This document shows positions 54,624 to 64,000 of a stretch of 64,000 bases of DNA, piece after piece; the first letter of the stretch is position 1; each line of letters opens with the position of its first letter. The position numbers were made by a program, and so were the translations under genes. The notes under the pieces are model-generated. The model was not told the DNA's origin and did not search any database. It saw nothing but the letters and a program-made list of their open reading frames with translations. The stretch lies in assembly GCA_016218825.1 (NCBI GenBank), contig JACRCV010000050.1:1-64000 (forward strand), read 5' to 3'. The stretch comes from Deltaproteobacteria bacterium. GTDB taxonomy: Bacteria; Myxococcota; XYA12-FULL-58-9.

Positions 54624-55445
54624 TTGCAGTGGCAGGCGATGGGCGCCGGCCCCTTCGTCGTCCTCGCGAACGGCTTGGGCGGCTCGTTCTCCGCCTGGCG
54701 TCACATCACCCGTCACCTGAGCGCGCGCTTCCGCGTGGTGTCGTTCGACTACCGCGGCACGCACGCCTCGGCGGTCCCCGCCGACCGGGGCGCGATCACG
54801 ATGCTCGACCACGTCCACGATCTCGAGGCGCTCCTCGAGACCCTGCGCATCGACCGCGCGCTGTTCGTCGGCTGGAGCATGGGAGTGCAGCTCATCTTCG
54901 AGCTCTACCGCCGCCACCCCGAGGTGTTTCGCGGCATCGCCGCCGTCGACGGCTCGGCCGGGCGCGCCTTCGAGAGCGTCCGTGACCACCCGGCGCTGCG
55001 CCTGGTGACCGCTCTTACCCTCGGCGCCCTGACCCACTTCGGCGGCGCGGTCGGCGCCGTCGCGCGCTTCGCGACTCACCACCGCGGCTTCGTGCCGTTC
55101 TTGAGCCGGGTCGGGCTCGCGGCCCGGGAGCTCGACGCCGAGATCTTCGCAGACATGGCGAAGAGCTTCGCGACCCTCGACCTGGCGCTCTACGGCGAGA
55201 CCCTGCGCCTCCTCGACCACCACAGCGCCTGGGACGTGCTGCCGTCGGTGCGGGTGCCGACCGTGGTGATGACCGGCGAGCGCGACTTCATGACCCCGAC
55301 CGCGGTCGCCAAGCGGATGGTCAAGCTGCTCCCCGACAGTCGCTTCGTGCTGCTCCCGGGCTGCACGCACTACGCCGCGGCCGAGAAACCGGATCTGATC
55401 AACGCCGCCCTCGACGACCTCATCGCCCGCCTCGACCCTCGCTGA
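54624..55445 (+). CDS. Alpha/beta hydrolase
   Basis: This protein of at least 273 residues has an alpha/beta-hydrolase fold with the nucleophile elbow G-W-S-M-G (VGWSMGVQLI, Ser about 91), a His near the end (PGCTHYAA), and an Asp/Glu in TGERDFMTP. It may be an esterase or lactonase. The start is odd: TTG 54624 is the only ordinary start codon in frame, but about 20 codons upstream of it (from 54564, right after the rpoZ stop) still read like family sequence (TFIGRDRTRLQWQ). No ATG or GTG is in that stretch. Translation may begin at an unusual codon or extend by readthrough. Confidence 0.8.
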   Translation: MQWQAMGAGPFVVLANGLGGSFSAWRHITRHLSARFRVVSFDYRGTHASAVPADRGAITMLDHVHDLEALLETLRIDRALFVGWSMGVQLIFELYRRHPEVFRGIAAVDGSAGRAFESVRDHPALRLVTALTLGALTHFGGAVGAVARFATHHRGFVPFLSRVGLAARELDAEIFADMAKSFATLDLALYGETLRLLDHHSAWDVLPSVRVPTVVMTGERDFMTPTAVAKRMVKLLPDSRFVLLPGCTHYAAAEKPDLINAALDDLIARLDPR

Positions 55446-55451
55446 CCCCGC

Positions 55452-56093
55452 TCAGGCGGCGCGCAGCTTGTCGTTGAGACCCCGGCGGCAGAACTGCCGC
55501 ACGTCGGCCTCGATGCGGTGGTGCCGCTGGTCGCGGGCGTAGCGCTTCGCGAGCCCTTCGCAGTAACCCTTGGCGGCGCGCGACGCGGCCTGATAGCGGT
55601 CGCGCTCGTCGGCGGGGACCTCGTGGCGCAGCTCGTAGGCGTCGAAGAGCTGGAACAGCAGCATCGGCGCGGTGGCCGCGAGCGGCCGGCCCTGCTCGGC
55701 CAAGAACAGCCAGGTCATCACGAACTTGTCGACCTCGGCCTGCAGCTCGAGCTCCAGCGGCGTGACGTTGCGCTCCACCTGCGCGCACCAGGCGAGGAAC
55801 ACGAAGTGGCTCAAGCCTTCGAGCGCGATACAGGTGCTCTCGAGGTTGCCGGCGTGCAGCCGCACCTGCGGTTGGTCGCGCTCCAGCGCCGCGACGATCT
55901 GCGGATCGATGTACACCGCGATCTCGATGCCCTCCTGGTCCTGGCGCACGAAGATCTGCTCCGGGACCCCGGCCACCGCTCCCGGCAGGTCGGCGCGGGC
56001 GTCGTCACCCACCAGGAAGGAGTGAACGTCAGCCGCGGCCTCCATCGCGTTCAAGGTCTCGATGGCACGTTGGAGAAGCGCCAAGATCGCCAT
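55452..56093 (-). CDS. Unknown protein, operonic with the next upstream gene
   Basis: This 213-residue protein has no signal or TM segments. It is an alpha/beta protein with LESTCIALEGLSHFVFLAW and EVDKFVMTWLFLAEQG, and a helical C-terminus with a Cys near the end. The tail of the gene, where its stop at 55452 lies, is convergent with the hydrolase. It starts 2 nt after the stop of the gene at 56096-56704. I do not recognise the family, but such pairs occur in Myxococcota. It is a candidate for co-transcription and complex formation. Confidence 0.7.
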   Translation of the reverse strand: MAILALLQRAIETLNAMEAAADVHSFLVGDDARADLPGAVAGVPEQIFVRQDQEGIEIAVYIDPQIVAALERDQPQVRLHAGNLESTCIALEGLSHFVFLAWCAQVERNVTPLELELQAEVDKFVMTWLFLAEQGRPLAATAPMLLFQLFDAYELRHEVPADERDRYQAASRAAKGYCEGLAKRYARDQRHHRIEADVRQFCRRGLNDKLRAA

Positions 56094-56095
56094 GG

Positions 56096-56704
56096 TTACT
56101 GCAGCACCTCGTCGTCGCTCTCCGGCACCAGCATGCCCTTGTCGATCAGCAGGCGCCGCAGGCGCTCGCTGCGGGTGCGGACCCAGCGCTCGTAGAGGTG
56201 CAGCAGCTCGCGATGGCTGTCGGGCGTGCTGCGGCTGCGGGCCGAGATCTCGTTCAACAGCCCCACGAGCTCGCTGAACTTCTGGGCCAGATCGACGTAG
56301 AGCTTGGCGAACGCCTGGCCCTGCCGCTGCGCCCCCATCAGGTCGGAGAGGCTGTGGTAGGCGTTGCCGCCCATCGCGATGTAGTAGCTGGTGTCGACGA
56401 GGGAGCGCTCGATGAACTCGGCGAAGAAGCCGGCGACGTAGAGCGCCAGATCACCGAGGTCCTTGTACAGCCGCACCCGCTCGACGTCGGAGGCCTCGAG
56501 GGCGCGCTTGTACAACAGCGCCAACGGCTGATCGCCGGGCATCGGTCCGACTCCGACCCGCGTCTGCTCGCACAACAGGTTCACCAGGTAGTACTCGGTC
56601 TCATCTCTGAGCTGCAGGCCGAGGTCGTTCGCGGCCTCGCCGACCGCGGTCCGGAAGAACTCGCCGAGGTCGGGGCTGAGGATGAGCTTGGGCTCGCTAC
56701 TCAT
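56096..56704 (-). CDS. Unknown helical protein, first of a pair
   Basis: This 202-residue protein is predominantly helical, with LILSPDLGEFFRTAVGEAAND at the start and a central DVERVRLYKDLGDLALYVAGFFAEF. A short conserved-looking YYLVNLLCEQTRV occurs. No TM segments or signal are seen. The ATG has AAGGTG 7 nt upstream. It and the following gene are separated by only 2 nt. I do not recognise it; a paired role is an inference from position. Confidence 0.7.
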   Translation of the reverse strand: MSSEPKLILSPDLGEFFRTAVGEAANDLGLQLRDETEYYLVNLLCEQTRVGVGPMPGDQPLALLYKRALEASDVERVRLYKDLGDLALYVAGFFAEFIERSLVDTSYYIAMGGNAYHSLSDLMGAQRQGQAFAKLYVDLAQKFSELVGLLNEISARSRSTPDSHRELLHLYERWVRTRSERLRRLLIDKGMLVPESDDEVLQ

Positions 56705-56844
56705 GACAACACCTTCATCGCCTCCCCACGTTCCACGTATTCAGTGTAGCGGGTCTGCTCAATCCGGCAAGATTGACTTGATGTGCGCGGCAGGGGCCGG
56801 CGCCCCCACATGTAGGTCCACCGCGCCGGTGCGCGCGCCGCCAC

Positions 56845-57327
56845 CTACAGCAGATCCAGCCACACACCGAGGCTGCAGGTCGCGGCCCAACCGGAGGGCA
56901 TCCACTGGGCGCCGGCCTCCAAGGTCGCCGCGGTGTCGAGCGACAGGTATCGCCGCGCGCCGACCGTCATCGTGAAGCGCGGCCAGGTGGCGCCGCTCTC
57001 GGCCTCGACGCCCGCGGCGACGCGCAGCTGCGGCACCCAGAGGAGCACGTCCCACGACAACAGCACGCCGCCATCGACCGCGGCCGCCGTCCGCCCTGCC
57101 CGTCGCAACGCCCCGCCGCGAGCTTCCAGGCTGAGCGAATCGGTGGCGCCGAACCGCACCCCGAGCTCGCCGCCGAGCGCCGCCGGCAGCGAGCCGGCCG
57201 CCATCACCCCGAGCGCGACCTCACCGTGGTCGGCGCGCGCCGCCATCGGCGTCAGGCACGCGAGCAGGACAGCGAGAATCGGCAAACCGGAGAGCGGGAT
57301 GCCGCGCGGCAACGTCGAGTCCAACAC
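56845..57327 (-). CDS. Small secreted outer-membrane-barrel-like protein
   Basis: This 160-residue protein (GTG start at 57327) has a signal peptide ending near MAARA and then alternating beta-strands (VALGVMAAGSLPAALGGELGVRFG, LSLEARGGALRRAG, DVLLWVPQLRVAAGVEAES), ending in VWLDLL. The pattern fits a small beta-barrel or outer-membrane protein. It starts 12 nt after the cysS stop, so it is read from the same message. No recognised family. Confidence 0.65.
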   Translation of the reverse strand: MLDSTLPRGIPLSGLPILAVLLACLTPMAARADHGEVALGVMAAGSLPAALGGELGVRFGATDSLSLEARGGALRRAGRTAAAVDGGVLLSWDVLLWVPQLRVAAGVEAESGATWPRFTMTVGARRYLSLDTAATLEAGAQWMPSGWAATCSLGVWLDLL

Positions 57328-57339
57328 CGGCAGGCTCGC

Positions 57340-58776
<1,437 letters not shown>

Positions 58777-58840
58777 CGCGGCTCACCTCACAGGGCGGCG
58801 GCGCGTCCGCTCCCGCGGGCGCCCGGCCTCCGGCTCGTCG

Positions 58841-59509
58841 TCAGGCGCTCTTGGCTTCGCGCGCCGTTTCGAACCGGTGCTTGAGCTCGGCGACCACGCG
58901 CTTCACCGCGGTGGACGCGTCGCGCGACACGCCGGAGAGTCCTTCCATCACCACCTGCAGGCGCTCGGCGAGCAACAACGCCTTGCGGACCTCGGTGTCG
59001 CCGTCCCCCGCCTTCGTCGGTCGCAGCGCCGGCTTGAAGGCCTCGGGATCGATCTCACGCAGGCGGCGCACCACCTGGGTCTTGGTCGGGTTGAGCTCGC
59101 CGGAGAACACCTCCTGGCGCACGTTCGTCAGGTCGGCGTCGGAGATCGTCGCCCGCTCGCGCGCTTGCGACAACAGGTCGACGACGTCGAGCGGCGGCAG
59201 CTCGCGCTTTTGCCGCTCTTTGAGGGCCCCGGGCTCGTGATCGCGCAAGAACGAATAGCTGCGCGTCAGCTTCATCGCGGTCTCGGCCTTGATGTGCAGC
59301 TCGCGCCGGCAGTAGCCCTCGAAGGAGCTGTAGCCCCAGGCCAAGAAGCGCTCGCGCTCCCGGACCTCGGTCAAGCGCTCGCCGAGCTCGACCCAGGCGG
59401 CCTTGAAGTCGCGCGCCGCGGTCAGGATGCGGTAGCGGTCCGAGGTCGGATCGAGGGTCTGGAGGTGGCCCTCGATCGCCACCTCGCCGCGCGTCCGTCG
59501 CCTGGCCAT
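58841..59509 (-). CDS. Unknown helical protein translationally coupled to deaD
   Basis: This 222-residue protein is highly charged and helical, with FLAWGYSSFEGYCRRELHI, then SYSFLRDHEP, and LPPLDVVDLLSQARERATI. It has no known domain that I recognise, although the middle resembles a helix-turn-helix-like segment in plasmid partition-type proteins. The ATG overlaps the last base of the deaD stop (TAATG), which gives coupling. A role in RNA or nucleoid function with DeaD is only a positional guess. Confidence 0.65.
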   Translation of the reverse strand: MARRRTRGEVAIEGHLQTLDPTSDRYRILTAARDFKAAWVELGERLTEVRERERFLAWGYSSFEGYCRRELHIKAETAMKLTRSYSFLRDHEPGALKERQKRELPPLDVVDLLSQARERATISDADLTNVRQEVFSGELNPTKTQVVRRLREIDPEAFKPALRPTKAGDGDTEVRKALLLAERLQVVMEGLSGVSRDASTAVKRVVAELKHRFETAREAKSA

Positions 59510-61485
59510 TACTGCCCTGCCACCGCGACGGTCAGGATCTTCTTGCCGAGCTGGGCGCCGTCGACGCGCTCGATGACGAGCTCGGCGATGTCGGGCGTCG
59601 CCTTGATCACCGCGTAGTCGCGGCGCGACTCGACCTCGTGAACGATGCCGTCGTTCAAGCCGGCGAGCGCCGCGATCTTCTTGGCCACCGCGCCCCGACC
59701 CTTGAAGCCGTCGTCGAAGCCGATGTTGACCCGCAGGCGGGTCATACCGTCGGCCGCCAGCACCACCTCGGCGCCGGCCGCCGGTGCCGCGACGTCACTG
59801 CTTCCGTTGCCGTTGCCGTTGCCGGCCGCGACCACGGCGCTCGGGGTCGACAGGCTGGCGGTCTCCATCGGCGCAGCGGACGGCTCGCGCAGCGGCGGCG
59901 GGGCGAACGCCGAGCCCGAGTCGCCCTGCAGGATCTCGTGGGCATCGACCACTTCGCCGTAGCCACCCTCGGCGCCCCCGCGACCCCGACCGCGACGGCG
60001 ACGCCGGCGACCGCGACGGCGACTGCCCCCCTCCATCCCCATCTCGCCCGGCTGGCCGTCGTGCTGCGCCTGCTGCGACGGTTGCGGCGGCCGGCCGTTC
60101 TGCGACGGCAGCGGCGGGCGGCGGTCGATGTCGGCGGCGCGGTTGTTGAAGTAGGACTTGAGCAGGAACGCCACGATCTGGGCGCCATCGCTGCCGGCGA
60201 TGATGTCCTGGGCGACGTTCAAGTGTTGGCCGACTTCGGCCACCGATGCTTTCTCTGACAGTTCTTTCATGATGCGTTGGCTCCTGAAACGAAGGGCTTC
60301 GGCTTCTGGCGGGAGGATCCTCTCGGTGAAGTGAACGCTGAATTCGCGCTCGAGGACGCTCAAGGTCCCGAGCCCCTTGCCGTCCACCAGGCTCACCGCG
60401 GCGCCGGCCTTGCCGATGCGGCCGGTGCGGCCGACGCGATGGAGATAGACCTCGCTGAACTCCGGAAGCGAGTAGTTCAACACGTGGGACAGATCATTGA
60501 TATCGATGCCGCGCGCCGCCACGTCGGTCGCGACCATGTACTTGAGATCACCGCTCTTGATGCGCTCCATGACCCGCTCCCGCTCCTTCTGGCGGAAGTT
60601 GCCGGTGAGCGCCTCGGCGACGAACCCGGACTGGGTCAAGAACTTGGCGATCATCTCGGCTTCGTTGCGGGTGTTGCAGAAGATAATGGCGCTCGTCGGC
60701 CGCTCGTACTCGAGGACGTAGAGCAGCTGCCGCGGCTTCGGGATGTCGGCGACCACGTGGTAGATGCAGTTCTCGATGCCGGCGACCGTCAGCTCGTCAC
60801 CCGACAGATCGAGACGCACCGGGTCCTTGAGATACTGCGCCGCGGCCCGCGCCACCTCGTAGGGCAGGGTCGCGGAGAACAACATCGTCTGCCGATTCTC
60901 GGGGGTCTTGGAGAGGATCTCGGTGACCTCCTCCCAAAAGCCCATCGACAGCATCTCGTCGGCCTCGTCGAGCACCACGACCTTCAAGTCGTTGAAGGAC
61001 AACGTGCCGCGGCGGACGTGATCCAAGAGGCGTCCGGGGGTCCCGGCCACCACCTCGGCGCCGCCCTTCAACCCGGCCACCTGGCGTCCCATCGGCACGC
61101 CGCCGTAGATCGCGACGACCTTGACCCCCTTCTTGCTGCCGATGGCGCGCACCTCGTCGGCGACCTGGAGCGCGAGCTCCCGGGTCGGCGCCAACACCAG
61201 CGACAACGGCAAGCCCGGCTTGCTGGAGTTCGCCGCCACCTTCTCGATGATCGGGATCCCGAACGCCGCGGTCTTGCCGGAGCCGGTCTTCGACTGGACG
61301 ACGAGGTCGCGGCCCGCGAGCGCCGGGCCGATCACCGCCGCCTGGACCTCCAACGGCTTCTGATAGCCCATCGCCGCGATGGCGTCGCGTACCGGCTGTG
61401 AAATCGGAAAGGCTTCGAACCCCTGCGGGCTGGTTGCGTCCGAGGACGGGACTTCGCCCCCCGACGCTGCTGCTAACTGTGACAT
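59509..61485 (-). CDS. deaD: DEAD-box RNA helicase DeaD/CsdA
   Basis: This 658-residue helicase has the Q motif (GYQKPLEVQ), motif I SKTGSGKT, Ia APTRELALQ, DEAD at motif II (VLDEADEM), SAT at III, and HRVGRTGR at VI. The second RecA lobe is complete. A Pro/Arg/Gly-rich linker (RRRGRRRRRRGRGRGG) leads to a DbpA-type RNA-binding domain (LRVNIGFDDGFKGRGAVAKKI) at the C-terminus. It unwinds RNA in ribosome assembly and mRNA turnover, and is often induced by cold. ATG 61485 has AAGG 7 nt upstream; an earlier TTG at 61506 is less likely. Confidence 0.96.
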   Translation of the reverse strand: MSQLAAASGGEVPSSDATSPQGFEAFPISQPVRDAIAAMGYQKPLEVQAAVIGPALAGRDLVVQSKTGSGKTAAFGIPIIEKVAANSSKPGLPLSLVLAPTRELALQVADEVRAIGSKKGVKVVAIYGGVPMGRQVAGLKGGAEVVAGTPGRLLDHVRRGTLSFNDLKVVVLDEADEMLSMGFWEEVTEILSKTPENRQTMLFSATLPYEVARAAAQYLKDPVRLDLSGDELTVAGIENCIYHVVADIPKPRQLLYVLEYERPTSAIIFCNTRNEAEMIAKFLTQSGFVAEALTGNFRQKERERVMERIKSGDLKYMVATDVAARGIDINDLSHVLNYSLPEFSEVYLHRVGRTGRIGKAGAAVSLVDGKGLGTLSVLEREFSVHFTERILPPEAEALRFRSQRIMKELSEKASVAEVGQHLNVAQDIIAGSDGAQIVAFLLKSYFNNRAADIDRRPPLPSQNGRPPQPSQQAQHDGQPGEMGMEGGSRRRGRRRRRRGRGRGGAEGGYGEVVDAHEILQGDSGSAFAPPPLREPSAAPMETASLSTPSAVVAAGNGNGNGSSDVAAPAAGAEVVLAADGMTRLRVNIGFDDGFKGRGAVAKKIAALAGLNDGIVHEVESRRDYAVIKATPDIAELVIERVDGAQLGKKILTVAVAGQ

Positions 61486-61748
61486 AGAGACCTTCTTCGC
61501 GCCCAACGCAGATCAGATCTGCGGCCGCGATGCATCAAGTATTGCGATACTCCAAAACCGTAATGCCTCCACCGAGCCGGGCCGCATCACCGCCGCCATC
61601 GGTCCTCGGGAAGCTCGCGGTAATATGGCGCACGCCGCCCAAAAGGTCAAACCCAAAATGTGCCGGCGGCAAAATGAGCGTCGGGCCCGCTACCGCCGCC
61701 ACGGTTGTAGCCACCGACGGTCTTCGCTAAGTAGCGACGCCAACGACC
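61486..61748. promoter_or_regulatory. Divergent promoter region of deaD and the membrane-protein gene
   Basis: This 263-bp gap holds two inverted repeats. GCAGATC-A-GATCTGC at 61508-61522 is perfect and sits 23 bp upstream of deaD. AGTAT-TGCG-ATACT at 61538-61551 is a short hairpin. No obvious -10/-35 pair is seen. They could be operators or leader hairpins. Confidence 0.35.
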
Positions 61749-62831
61749 ATGCAAATCACCAAAGGCCGCGTATTCGCACAGCGTTTCTACGACATCGCCG
61801 ACGAGGTCGACCTGCCGCTCGCCGAGAAGCTCCTCAAAGAACAGCAGCGACAGCCACCCGAGGTCCGCAAAGCCCGCCACCTCCGCATCCCGCATCCGCC
61901 GCTGGACGTCGTGCTGCAACGGCGGGCGCCGGGGATCCCGGACGTGCCCGCGGCCGAGGTGCGCCTCCGGGTCTATGACGTCGGCGTGCTCGCCATCACC
62001 TTCGAGATCGCCCTGCCATCGCCGCTCGACGCCGACGGCCTCGTCCGGTTCGCGGCGCGGGTCTTGGAGTCCGAGGGCGCGATCACCGACGCCGGGCGCG
62101 CCATCGCCCGCGAGGTCGCCGCGGCCGTCGTCCCGGCGTCCAAGGACCCCAAGCTCTCCGAGCTCGCCGAGGACTACACCATCTTCGCGATCGAGACGAC
62201 CGAGCCCACGGTGGACGCCGAGCGCTTCCGGCAGTACCTCGATCTCGGGCGCGTGCTGCTCGGCGAGGTGGGCGCGCTCTCGGCGCAGGAGCGCGGCGAG
62301 GTCACCGAGCGCTGGTTCTCCTATGATCCGAATCAGCTGGTGGTGATCACCTGGAACAGCGCCCTGGTCTTCGGCAAGGACGGCCTGGGCGACCTCCTCG
62401 ACCTGCTCGAGGTCACCGGGATGCAGCTGTTGGAGCTGCGCCACTACGACGAAGAGGTGCGCCAATCGCTCGACGGTCTCTACGACGAGCTCGAGCGCCG
62501 CGAGGTGACGTTGTTGTCCGCCACCCGCTACCGCCGCCTGTCGCGCACCATCCTGCGTCTGTTCGTCGACGTCACCGAGGTCACCGAGCGCGTCGAGAAC
62601 TCGCTGCAGTGGCTCGGCGACACCTGGTACGCGCGGGTGCACCGCGCCGCGGTGAAAGCGTTCGACATCCCGCGCTGGCAACAACAGCTGGAGCACAAGC
62701 TCGACCTGCTGCAGGAGATCAACGAGCTGATCGTCGACCAGATCACGACCCGGCAGAACCTCCGCCTCGAGGGCGCGATCGTGCTCCTCATCGTCTTCGA
62801 GATCGTGATGGCCTTCTTCAAGGTGATGTGA
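61749..62831 (+). CDS. Membrane-anchored protein, possibly RMD1/DUF155-like
   Basis: This 360-residue protein is soluble over most of its length, with the segment LRVYDVGVLAITFEIAL near 75-91 and a WFSYDPNQLVVITWNSALVF block. A single C-terminal TM segment (EGAIVLLIVFEIVMAFF) follows a helix TTRQNLRLEGA. This layout, with a late TM and LYDELERRE coiled helices, resembles the RMD1/DUF155 family of eukaryotes and bacteria, whose function is unknown. No Shine-Dalgarno is seen at the ATG. The gene is divergent to deaD. Confidence 0.6.
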   Translation: MQITKGRVFAQRFYDIADEVDLPLAEKLLKEQQRQPPEVRKARHLRIPHPPLDVVLQRRAPGIPDVPAAEVRLRVYDVGVLAITFEIALPSPLDADGLVRFAARVLESEGAITDAGRAIAREVAAAVVPASKDPKLSELAEDYTIFAIETTEPTVDAERFRQYLDLGRVLLGEVGALSAQERGEVTERWFSYDPNQLVVITWNSALVFGKDGLGDLLDLLEVTGMQLLELRHYDEEVRQSLDGLYDELERREVTLLSATRYRRLSRTILRLFVDVTEVTERVENSLQWLGDTWYARVHRAAVKAFDIPRWQQQLEHKLDLLQEINELIVDQITTRQNLRLEGAIVLLIVFEIVMAFFKVM

Positions 62832-62937
62832 GCCCGCACGCCGCGCCCGAGAGCGGTTGGACAGCGCGTGGCCGGCCGGGTATTCTCCCTCGACATCACC
62901 GCGCCTGGCCGAAAAACCGCGCGGGGAGAGAGAGAGA

Positions 62938-64000
62938 ATGAAGCGCGCCCGGAGCCTCGGACGAAGCTCGATCCTGATCGCGTTGTTCGCGGTCGCGGTG
63001 TTGCGCGGCTGCGACTGCGGCGGCGACACCGTCGGCCCGGTGCGCGCCTGGAAGTGCGAGGACGCCGGCCGTCGGCCCGGTCCCGACGACAAGGCCTGCG
63101 GCGCCGGCCAGCGCTATGACAAAGGCTTGTGCCAACCGGAGCGCTGCGACGCCGGCGGTCAACCGGCCGGCTGTTGCCCGGGGATGCTCTGCACCCAGGG
63201 CGGCGAGTGCCTGGTGCCACCGTCGCGCCTGACGCTGTGCGAGACCGACGGCAACTGCGACCGCGGCCAGCGCTGCCTGGCGCGGCCACTCATCAACCCC
63301 GACGCGATGACCTGCGGCTTTCCGCCGCTGGACGCGAGCGGCGAGTGCCCGGACGGCGGCCAGCCCTTCAACCGCCGCTGCTTCGCCGGCGACACCCCGC
63401 CCTGCGGCGGCGACTGCTCGCCCGGCACGGTCTGCAACATCGACACCAATCGCTGCGAGGAGCCGCCGAGCCTGACGAACGCCGGCCACGGCTGCGATCA
63501 GGAGTGCGGCGCGGCGCAGATCCTGGTCTACGCCGACCCCGACACCATGCTCTGGAACCAGTGCTGCGCGGTCTCCTGCAAGTGCCTGACCTTGCCGCCC
63601 TTGGTCCCGGGCCGCTGGGGCCGGTTCTCCGCCATCGCGGTCGCGACCGACGCCGTCTATGCCTCGGCGTACGACTCGACCTACGGCGACCTGGTGCTGG
63701 CGACCTACGACCGGGTGAGCGTCGCCGAGCAGAGCCTCGAATACCTCGACGGCGTCCCCAGCGGCGGCACCGTGGTCGCCGACCCGAACGGACCGCGCGG
63801 CGGCCGCAACGGCCCCGGGCCCGACGTCGGCCAGCACACCTCGATCGCCCTGGCAGATGGTGTGCCGCGCATCGCCTACTACGACGTCGAAGCCAAGGAT
63901 CTCAAGTACGCCGCCTTCGACTCGGCGAGCGGCACCTGGGCCACCTCGCTCATCGACGACGGCGGCGACGCCGGTGGCACCTTCGCCGGCGACGTCGGGC
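62938..64000 (+). CDS. Cys-rich lipoprotein-like protein, cut by the window edge
   Basis: The frame from ATG 62938 (after GGGGAGAGAGAG) stays open to the window end, 354 codons so far. A signal peptide (SILIALFAVAVLRGC) ends in a lipobox-like L-R-G-C with Cys25. A long Cys-rich region follows (about 25-220), with clusters such as GCCPGMLC, NCDRGQRC, PPCGGDCSPGTVC and NQCCAVSCKC. After about residue 225, strands such as RFSAIAVATDAVYASAYDS and RIAYYDVEAKDLKYAAFDS mark the start of a beta-propeller domain. The C-terminus is missing. It resembles the other Cys-rich lipoprotein/propeller genes in this window. Confidence 0.8.
   Translation, partial: MKRARSLGRSSILIALFAVAVLRGCDCGGDTVGPVRAWKCEDAGRRPGPDDKACGAGQRYDKGLCQPERCDAGGQPAGCCPGMLCTQGGECLVPPSRLTLCETDGNCDRGQRCLARPLINPDAMTCGFPPLDASGECPDGGQPFNRRCFAGDTPPCGGDCSPGTVCNIDTNRCEEPPSLTNAGHGCDQECGAAQILVYADPDTMLWNQCCAVSCKCLTLPPLVPGRWGRFSAIAVATDAVYASAYDSTYGDLVLATYDRVSVAEQSLEYLDGVPSGGTVVADPNGPRGGRNGPGPDVGQHTSIALADGVPRIAYYDVEAKDLKYAAFDSASGTWATSLIDDGGDAGGTFAGDVG

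Overview
The window is high-GC DNA with many GTG/TTG starts and tightly overlapping operons. It is rich in secreted Cys-rich, FG-GAP, EGF-like, thrombospondin type 3, DUF4215-like and Calx-beta proteins. Three of these end in a short hydrophobic segment plus an Arg cluster, two of them preceded by a Gly-Cys-X-Cys motif, as in MYXO-CTERM sorting signals. This points to a member of the Myxococcota (former Deltaproteobacteria), probably a chromosomal segment of an uncultured or little-studied lineage. No tRNA, rRNA, CRISPR array or intact insertion sequence was seen.

Region 1 (1-2,560) is an accessory patch. It holds the tail of a tyrosine recombinase, a hipBA-type module with its own promoter and palindrome, and a RelE/ribbon-helix-helix toxin-antitoxin pair with an operator. 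Region 2 (2,684-11,566) has a beta-helix lipoprotein, two gene fossils (a dihydrofolate-reductase-like C-terminus and a piece of a DUF4143-type ATPase), rsgA, and a 1,501-residue FG-GAP/EGF surface protein. Region 3 (11,567-13,247) is a collapsed type III restriction locus. The first residues of a helicase are fused in frame to the end of a Mod methyltransferase, followed by an intact RhuM gene and a truncated Res.

Region 4 (13,244-21,906) has a crotonase, a calpain-like protease with a partner gene, and a heavy-metal RND efflux operon. The efflux adaptor and a preceding lipoprotein share a duplicated Cys/His motif, and a thioredoxin follows. Region 5 (21,917-32,390) carries an OmpA/TSP3 outer-membrane protein, a second TSP3 surface protein, an unknown/nucleotidyltransferase pair, a HEAT-repeat plus twin HAMP-like membrane operon, an ArsM-like methyltransferase with a Cys/Met/Gly-repeat lipoprotein, and a lipoprotein with a glycosidase-like propeller.

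Region 6 (32,447-42,635) contains a periplasmic redox operon (VKOR-thioredoxin, OmpA-like, TlpA-like), a Vgb-like propeller, a protein with two PARP-like zinc fingers, an operon of PDZ protein, radical SAM enzyme and His-tailed DMT transporter, and two secreted or lipoprotein genes. Region 7 (42,806-54,042) has a metallo-beta-lactamase-fold hydrolase, a 1,001-residue surface protein, a double FKBP lipoprotein, a P-loop protein, an orphan NtrC-type regulator, a short family A DNA polymerase, a DMT transporter and an MsrB-MsrA fusion.

Region 8 (54,100-64,000) is more housekeeping-like: rpoZ, an alpha/beta hydrolase, two unknown operonic genes, cysS, deaD with a co-translated small protein, a membrane protein of possible RMD1 type, and the start of another Cys-rich lipoprotein cut by the window edge. 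All functions are inferred from reading motifs by eye; no database search was run.
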